From NCBI GenBank assembly GCA_019671005.1, contig CM033752.1:25490969-25554968 (forward strand): DNA of 64,000 nucleotides, written 5' to 3'. Positions 58,261 to 64,000 of this stretch are shown piece after piece (the stretch's first letter is position 1; each line of letters opens with the position of its first letter). Under the pieces are notes generated by a model. It saw only the letters and a program-made list of their open reading frames with translations. It did not search any database and was not told the DNA's origin. Source of the DNA: Hibiscus mutabilis. Its lineage: Eukaryota > Streptophyta > Magnoliopsida > Malvales > Malvaceae. The translations under genes were made by a program, and so were the position numbers.

Positions 58261-59180
58261 CACCAACTGCATACTCAATCTACCTTCGCTTCAAGTAAGG
58301 ATATGACTTTTGCCGATCCTAAGCCAATTTCAATCTGTCATTAATAAGCTTCACTTTCTTATTGGTATCCTTCAACACATCTGGCAAAGAAACATACTTT
58401 TCTCCTGCCTCCGTTCAGCAAAGTGGCGTACGACACCTTCTACCATACAATGCCATCTGGATACTAGCTTAATAACTGTTATTATAGGCGAACTCCACCA
58501 ATGGTAACTGTTTTTCCCATGATCCTTAGAAATCAATAATGCAACACCGCAACATATCTTCCAACACTTGGATAATACGCTTAGACTGACCATCCGTTTG
58601 AGGATGATACAAAGTAATGAAGTTCACCCGTGTACCCAAAGCCTTATGCAAACACTCCCAAAACCTCACGGTAAAACGCGAATCTCTATTCGATACAATA
58701 AACTTGGGCACCCCATGAAACCTCACAACCTCAGCAATATACAACTCCGACAACTTGTCCAAAGTGTACGTCGTATTCACAGCAAGAAAATGCTTACACT
58801 TCGTAAACCTATCCACAATTACCCACACAAAATTCTTCTTCGATGGCGTCAAAGGCAAACCAGACACAAAATCCATGGTAATTCTCTCCCACTTCCATTT
58901 CATAATCGTTTACGGTTGCAACAACCCCGAAGGAAACTGATGCTTCACCTTAGCACGTTGCCAAACTATACAACGAGCAACAAATCCGTGACATCCTTCT
59001 CCAAGCCATCCCATAAATACTCTATCTTCAAGTCCTGATACATCTTCGTACTCCCCAGATGCATAGCAAAAGGACTCGAATGTGCCTCAGCCAAGATAGT
59101 GTGCCTCAACTCTTCATCTTTCGGCACCACCACTCAACTTTTGAAACACAAAACACATTCCTCACTAAAGCAAAAATTCG
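58261..59180 (-). pseudogene. E5 integrase zinc domain and catalytic core
   Basis: The minus frame 58526-58903 reads KWERITMDFVSGLPLTPSKK, VWVIVDRFTKCKHFLAV, LDKLSELYIAEVVRFHGVPK, VSNRDSRF and YHPQTDGQSKRIIQVLEDML. The two catalytic Asp are present, but the Glu of GQSER is Lys (GQSKR). Upstream near 58940-59000 the zinc domain end reads FVARCIVWQRAKVKHQFPSG, where Trp replaces the second Cys of CX2C. Downstream, 58310-58520 has the MAPYEALYGRRC-like region in broken frames. Inactive. Confidence 0.85.
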
Positions 59181-59181
59181 T

Positions 59182-59700
59182 TTAATTGCTATCCAAAATA
59201 TACTTAACATGCGGTACCAAAGAATCAGTATATGGTTGTTTCTCTTTGATCAACTGCAGCAACGATGGTTTCACTTGTAACTCAGCCAATAACCCACCAT
59301 CGCACGTCACACTCAACCATGCAAACATTGCCCTCAACTCAACCGCAACCTTCCTACACAAAGCATTGGCTACAATATTACTTTTACCCGGATGATACTC
59401 AATTGTCAACTCATAATCTTTAAACAACTCTAACCATCTTCATTGCCTAAGATTCAACTCCTTTTTCGACATCAGATCTTTCAAACTCTTGTGATCTGTA
59501 TACATAGTACACCTCTCACCATAAAGATAATGTCGCCAAATCTTCAACGCGAACACCACCGCAACAAACTCAATATCGTACGTAGGATAGCTACACTCGT
59601 TCACCTTTAATTTTCTAGATGCATAAGCTACGGCTCTTTCTTCTTCATCAACACACAACCCAAACCCACGTAAGATGCATCGTTATACACAACAAACTCT
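59182..59700 (-). pseudogene. E5 RNase H
   Basis: Minus frames 59440-59658 and 59182-59427 read AVAYASRKLKVNECSYPTYD, IEFVAVVFALKIWRHYLYGE, CTMYTDHKSLKDLMSKKELN and, after one stop, DYELTIEYHPGKSNIVANAL then CRKVAVEL. Domain order, the TDHKSLK motif and the ELNLRQ-WLEL junction are as in Ty3/gypsy RNase H. A single stop near 59435 and a frame change near 59640 separate the pieces. Confidence 0.85.
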
Positions 59701-60460
59701 TTCCTTGTCTCAAGTTGAATCAAGAATAGGGCTTGCGTTAAAGCTTCCTTCAACTTGTCAAAAGCTTGTTGTCTACTCTCCGTCCACTCGAAACTCGCAT
59801 CCATTTGCAACAACTTTGTCAAAGGTGCAACAATCCTCGAGAAACCATCAACAAAGCGTCGGTAATATCCTGCCAACCCTAGAAAACTATGAACTTCTGA
59901 TAACGACTTCGATTTCTTCCAATTCAAAACTGCCTCTATTTTTTGCGGATCCATACGAATACCTTCGGTCGAAACAACATGGCCAAGAAAAATCACCTGC
60001 TTGATCCAAAACTCCACTTGCTCAACTTGGCGTAAAGCTTGTTATCCAACAGAACTTGTAACACAATGTCAATCGTGATCCTCCAAGGTACAAGAGTACA
60101 CAAGAATGCCATCGATGAACATTACCAGAAATTGGTCCAAGAATTCATGGAACACCCAATTCATCATATCCATGAATGTTGTCGGTGCATTGGTCAACCC
60201 AAACGGCATCACTAAGAACTCATAATGCCCATATTGTGTGCGAAAAGTTGTCTTCAACATGTCTTTATCCTTCACCTTCAACTTATAATACCCAAACCTC
60301 AAATCAATCTTAGAGAATACTGTAGCACCTCAAAACTGATCAAACAAATTATCAATCCTCGACAAAGGATTCTAGTTCTTAATTGTCAACTTCTTCAGTT
60401 ATCGATAATCAATACACATTCTCATCGTGCCAGCTTTTTTTTCACAAATAACACTGGTGC
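59628..60460 (-). pseudogene. E5 reverse transcriptase, central and C-terminal part
   Basis: The minus frame 60069-60302 reads GYYKLKVKDKDMLKTTFRTQ, YGHYEFLVMPFGLTNAPTTF and the catalytic region QFLVMFIDGILVYS, in which FIDD has become FIDG, losing the second catalytic Asp. The frame 59628-60017 continues with EFWIKQVIFLGHVVSTEGIR, MDPQKIEAVLNWKKSKS, FLGLAGYYRRFVDGFSRI and the connection and RNase H start ETRKEFVVYNDASYVGLGCV. Frames change near 60040 and 60310. Confidence 0.88.
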
Positions 60461-60463
60461 TCC

Positions 60464-61186
60464 CTACAGTGACTCACTTGGCCGAATGAACCTACGATCC
60501 AGCAACTCTTGTAACCGCATCTTTAGCTCCTTCAAATTTTTTGGTGCCATACGATACGGTGCAATAGACATCATAGCCATATCCATGTACATCTTAATGC
60601 AAAACTCTATCTCCCTATTCGGCGACAAACCAGACAACTCTTTCGAAAACACTCCTAGAAAATTGCAAACTGTACAAATATCCTTAGCATGTACTTCCTC
60701 CATATTCGGGTTCATAACATAAGCTAGGTATGCTTGACCCCCACATTCTAACAACTCCTGCGCTTCCAAAGCTGAAACCACATTTGACATGAACTTAACA
60801 TTCTCGCCGACAACCACTACTTCGTAATCCTCGGCAAGTTTCAACAAAACCCGCTTGGTCTTAAAATCAATTACGGTTTTATGTTGAGACAACCAATTCA
60901 TTCCCAGAATCACATCGAATACGTGAAACGGTAACTCCGTTAGGTCAGCCTCAAACACATGCCCTTGAACCATTAAGGGACGACTCCTATACAACTTCCT
61001 AACTACAACCGTCTCACCAGAGGAACTGGTTACCCGCATACCAGCATCTAACAACTCTAAAGGTAAATCCAACAAACATGCATGTTCGAGCATAATGTAG
61101 GAATGTGTAGTACCAAAATCAATCAAAGATATCAAAGGTATAGACTGCAAGGTAAAGGTGCCTGCAATCACATCGGCATCATTCAT
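60464..61186 (-). pseudogene. E5 protease and RT N-terminal part
   Basis: A 240-residue minus open frame, continuing in frame with the gag tail upstream apart from one stop. Residues 1-110 are the retropepsin: DVIAGTFTLQSIPLISLIDF, then GTTHSYI, and VFDVILGMNWLSQHKTVIDF. The active site D(S/T)G reads DFG, so it is probably dead. Residues about 165-235 are the RT start: VFSKELSGLSPNREIEFCI, MSIAPYRMAPKNLKELKMRL and QELLDRRFIRPSESL. The next frame continues RT after a break at about 60460. This is the longest intact pol frame in the window. Confidence 0.85.
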
Positions 61187-61189
61187 CCC

Positions 61190-61400
61190 TTTATAGTGCG
61201 TAAAAGCCCTTGTCGGTCTACCAACCCCTGGCTAAACTGCTACAGTATGAGCCATCACTCTTTGCCCATTATCCCTGCACTGGAAATGTCCACGGCTGCA
61301 CCCACAACCTCTATGTGGTATAGTAACAGGTGCAGGAACCTGGCCATCTCTGGCTAACTGCGGACAATCTCGCCTCATGTGATTTCACGAATCATAAGAC
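61190..61400 (-). pseudogene. gag: E5 gag C-terminal end with zinc-knuckle relic
   Basis: In the minus frame leading into the protease, the reading HMRRDCPQLARDGQVPAPVT and then GCSRGHFQCRDNGQRVMAHT precedes one stop and PGVGRPTRAF. The first part is the end of a CX2CX4HX4C knuckle whose front is broken by a stop and Ser (YDS, stop, NHMRRDC). The larger part of gag is missing. Confidence 0.65.
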
Positions 61401-62559
61401 ATCTCTAATGACATAACTTCGCAAATAGCACAACAACCTTAAAAAATTTCTCAATGAGTTCCGATAGCAATTAGTTGATCCGCAAAAACCACACACTCCT
61501 AACTCCAACACTTGGTCACCTCAAATCTAACATAATTTCAACTGTCAAAAATCCACCTTAAACACTTCCCACACCCTATAAGGTCTAATAATTCTTCTTT
61601 CTAGACTAACTTTTATTATAATTTCACCAGCCTTCGAGAATTCATCCATAAGTGTCAACATATGTATTCATGGTTACCTATATGCCCTCATTGATGCCTA
61701 TGCACATGTATGCAAAACCTCTAATGTCATGCTGAAATGTATGCATGTAATGACATATTTAAATTTATACATATAAGTGTTTTGTACTGTGCATGTTTAA
61801 CAATTCACACTTACTAATAACATTCTTGGCCGAACTCACTCAACTTCACTGCACCCTCAGTCTATCTCGTTCAACTAGCCAAAACTTACACCTATCTTAT
61901 TTATGAACAAACGCTTCACTACAAAGCCTATTATCTAGACTTGATTTTTTGACAAGCTAGATCTCTACACCTCAAAACTCAAAGATATCATCACTTCTAC
62001 GCTTCATTTCTACTCGTCGCCATAGCTCAAAAGAATTCAAGAGCCGTACCAAAGCACATCTTTATATTGAACCTAACCTTGCAACTAAAAGACAACTCTG
62101 ATAACATCATCTATAACATCTCTAAAAAAGATCACCAATAATACAACCGAGGTAACTTCACAACATAAGCCTTTACATCATTTCAGTCCCAAGCTAACGC
62201 TACCCCCAACCTTGGATTAATTCATATCTCATCACTCCCTTCAAGGAATATGTACGTATTCAATCTCAGCTCTAATTTTGGTTGTATTTCGCAATAAATA
62301 TATGAGTTTAAAACATGATAATGCAATAAAACAATACCATTAGACTAGCTCATAGCAAGGATCCAAGGGGCTCACGTTTAAAAACCAAAAATATTTAACT
62401 CTAGTAGTAATAAGGCAGTGTGTCCCAAGCTATACTCCCAACATATCACATATCAGACATAATCTCACAAATTCAATCACCGTGCATATCAAACAAATAA
62501 TTCATATAACATAAATCAACCAAACAACCATAACCCACCTCCCAATAATCATAACTTGT
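61401..62559 (-). other. E5 relic leader/gag region
   Basis: No frame or motif recognised. About 61653-61835 matches the interstitial segment of E1 (5235-5415). The rest is AT-rich. It occupies the place of the gag capsid domain and leader. Confidence 0.5.
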
Positions 62560-62560
62560 C

Positions 62561-62570
62561 TCTGATGCCA
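62561..62570 (-). other. E5 primer-binding site relic, initiator-Met type
   Basis: Minus strand TGGCATCAGA, one substitution from TGGTATCAGA, 5 bp from the LTR edge; context equals the E1 PBS. Confidence 0.75.
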
Positions 62571-62575
62571 CCAAA

Positions 62576-62941
62576 TATAACCCCTTGATCCAGTCTAGTC
62601 GCAAGACTAAACCGAGCGAGTTACATTAGGGTTTGCCGAGACAAATCTAGAAGAATTACTTAGAAAACGGTCCATTTTTTCATTTTATCTTATCTAAATG
62701 TACAATTAAATCCTAAGGTGATCATACTGACAACGGTGAAGATTACAACTCAATTGGGCGTCGAATTGACATCCAATCGGACGAGATTTCATTTTAGGGA
62801 CTAAATTGTAGTTTCTAAAAATTAAGAGGACTTCCATAAAAATAGATTTACCAATCCTCAATTAGTCAGGTTTCATGCATACATGTCAAATTTTAGCTTA
62901 AAACGACCATCCAAACTCATTCAATTGTACACCCAACTATT
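62576..62941 (-). repeat. E5 5' LTR, truncated
   Basis: Begins TATAACCCCTTG (TGTAACCCC in E1) and parallels E1 LTR 6645-7000 throughout. It stops at about 62941, where Athila-like gag sequence starts, so the remaining LTR is lost. Confidence 0.85.
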
Positions 62942-62950
62942 ATAGCGCTC

Positions 62951-63570
62951 TCAAGCCTCGTATATGGACTCGTCATCTTCCTGACGAAAAGAAGTAATGT
63001 CATTACGCAATTTATCAGTCATATTTGTAAAACTAAATCTAGAAAGGAAACCTTGGCATAGATCGGTCCAAGATTCTAAAGATCCAAATGGGATACTATT
63101 TAACCATAATTTCGCCCTATCCCTCAGTGAATAGGGAAATAATTTTAGCCTTAGAACATCCTCATGAACTCCTTGTTGCTTAAGTGAATCGAAAATTTCC
63201 AGGAATGATTTGAGATGTTTTCTGGCATCCTCAGTCGCTAATCCGCCAAATTGACCAACTGTGTTGATCAAATTAAACATTATTGGCTTCAATTCAAAAT
63301 TGGCTGCTTGAATCGTAGGTGTGCAACTCCTGGAGTGAGGCCGTCAAGATCTTGCTCTAAGTAGTCTCAGATGGGTCTGCTCCGTACACGAATAGGTTGC
63401 TCGGCTAGAGCTATGCCTCCTCCTGCTGCGGTATTTTGATTGCCGACTAGATCAACTGGTGGGTCTTCCATTGATGCTCTTATCTCTCTCCTTCTTCTAC
63501 GGAAAACATGTTCGATTTCTAGTTCAAGTAGGTAATATGGTGTTGTCGGTCTTTCCCTGTCATACACCAA
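62951..63570 (-). pseudogene. gag: Athila-like gag, N-terminal and capsid part
   Basis: The minus frame 63367-63570 begins MVYDRERPTTPYYLLELEIE followed by a basic RRRRREIR run, the usual start of Athila gag. The frame 62951-63292 reads MKPIMFNLINTVGQFGGLAT, EDARKHLKSFLEIFDSLKQQ, LRLKLFPYSLRDRAKLWLNS and SWTDLCQGFLSRFSFTNMTD, a clear retrotransposon gag capsid domain, and is cut at DDESIYEA. A frame change at about 63300-63366 separates the two. The zinc knuckle part is missing here. Confidence 0.85.
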
Positions 63571-63667
63571 TGCAAAACCAAAGTTATTAGTCTCTTGAAA
63601 CCGAATACAGAAAATAAATAAAATGAACGAAGGTGCAAGAAAATAAAAACAAAGTCGCTATTGTCAA

Positions 63668-63685
63668 TCCCCAGCAACGACACCA
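63668..63685 (-). other. Athila-like primer-binding site, tRNA-Asp type
   Basis: Minus strand TGGTGTCGTTGCTGGGGA, three transitions from the common Athila PBS TGGCGCCGTTGCCGGGGA, 6 bp from the LTR edge. Confidence 0.8.
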
Positions 63686-63691
63686 AAAACT

Positions 63692-64000
63692 TGTTGCGTG
63701 TTTTGAGTGCTTCGCAATTGGTGCAAGTATACACATCGTAAGTTATAGTATAGTAAAGATATCATCTCCACAGGGATTGGTAAAACTCTGATTTTTAACT
63801 TCATGCACTAAAAAGATAAATGAATAGTAATGATAGATGTTTAGAAGTAACAAGTAAAATAATTAAACTAGTAAAATAAATAAAGAAAGTAATCGAATAA
63901 AAGAGTAGGCTGGGTTATCGTGAGTAGTGGTGTGAGGGCTATTCGGATTGTCATGGCAATTGATTTCCGAGGCAACTCAATTGTTAAGGAAACTAAGACC
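63692..64000 (-). repeat. Athila-like LTR, partial (runs out of window)
   Basis: Starts TGTTGCGTG in plus coordinates (ends CACGCAACA in element sense) next to the PBS. Its other end lies beyond the window. No gene seen; words such as GGTGCAAGTATACACATCG fit plant Athila/Tat LTR edges as I remember them. Confidence 0.65.

Larger units (their letters stand above)
56385..62941 (-). mobile_element. E5: Tekay/Del-like chromovirus, pol largely recognisable
   Basis: On the minus strand: start of the 5' LTR (62576-62941), PBS, relic leader/gag, then protease, RT, RNase H, integrase and chromodomain-type tail (61400 down to 57830), PPT and part of the 3' LTR (57808-56385). Both LTRs are cut, by E3 at 56384 and by an Athila-like element at about 62942. 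Homologous to E1 through LTR, gag-protease and RT. Every pol domain has stops, frameshifts or catalytic losses. Confidence 0.85.
62942..64000 (-). mobile_element. Athila-like element, 5' part, minus strand
   Basis: On the minus strand, an LTR edge (63692 onward), a tRNA-Asp-type PBS (63668-63685), gag N-terminus (63367-63570) and gag capsid region (62951-63292), then truncated by E5. It continues beyond the window at the right. Opposite in orientation to the Athila-like element at 1-4495. Confidence 0.8.

Noticed and set aside
60225..60722. 165-aa plus-strand frame (and others at 58568-59038, 59675-60004)
   Set aside because: Antisense shadows of the E5 protease, RT and integrase frames.
4500..62941. 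Idea that E1 and E5 are the two halves of one split element
   Set aside because: E1 has its own complete LTR with both termini and overlaps E5 in LTR, PBS, gag, protease and RT, so they are separate copies.

Overview
The window looks like repeat-packed nuclear DNA of a flowering plant, most likely a eudicot. The evidence is Ty3/gypsy LTR retrotransposons of three plant lineages (Athila-like, Tekay/Del-like chromoviruses, and Tat/Ogre-like), their plant-type primer-binding sites (initiator Met, Asp and Arg tRNA), and AT-rich sequence with almost no open coding frames. The species cannot be fixed from the sequence alone. I found no host gene, tRNA gene or rRNA gene. Every coding trace belongs to a decayed retrotransposon.

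Layout. (1) 1-~4495, plus strand: decayed Athila-like element covering gag C-terminus, protease, RT, RNase H and integrase. (2) ~4500-10450, minus strand: Tekay-like chromovirus remnant ('E1') with RT scrap, protease, gag, PBS and one complete 3.8 kb LTR. (3) 10451-10623: a scrap of the LTR of element E3. (4) 10624-46270, plus strand: deletion-derivative chromovirus 'E2' inserted in the E3 LTR. Its own 3' LTR is split by (5) 16891-45672, minus strand: a 28.8 kb tandem array of a non-autonomous Tat/Ogre-like element in the order LTR-A-LTR-B-LTR-C-LTR, bounded by a perfect 5-bp target duplication. (6) 46271-56384, minus strand: the rest of E3, with two LTRs around a scrambled pol. (7) 56385-~62941, minus strand: Tekay-like element 'E5' with the best-preserved pol. 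(8) ~62942-64000, minus strand: start of another Athila-like element with gag, tRNA-Asp PBS and an LTR edge.

How the parts relate. The nesting gives a relative history: E3, then E2 inside an E3 LTR, then the Ogre-like element inside an E2 LTR, then a ~16.9 kb tandem duplication of the Ogre-like block. The duplication is read from shared indels, because LTR1 matches LTR3 and LTR2 matches LTR4. The Ogre-like units keep LTRs, PBS, PPT and a broken gag, but have no recognisable pol. Its place is taken by several kilobases of tandem repeats and polypurine tracts, so they would have depended on enzymes supplied by another element.

Most notable signals: the LTRs of E1, E2, E3 and E5 share one module, a conserved palindromic box (TATAGTTGGCATGCCATA or a variant) followed about 55-110 bp downstream by a family-specific tandem array. 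The array is hairpin-forming in E1, E2 and E3, and in E1 the stem changes are compensatory. The Ogre-like element carries a separate array of about 18 hairpin units in a five-unit higher-order repeat. Its LTR promoter places the TATA box in the loop of a perfect 9-bp stem. The duplicated copies also differ preferentially at CTG/CAG sites, which looks more like a long-read consensus artefact at methylated CHG sites than biology. The middle B unit is suspicious for the same reason.
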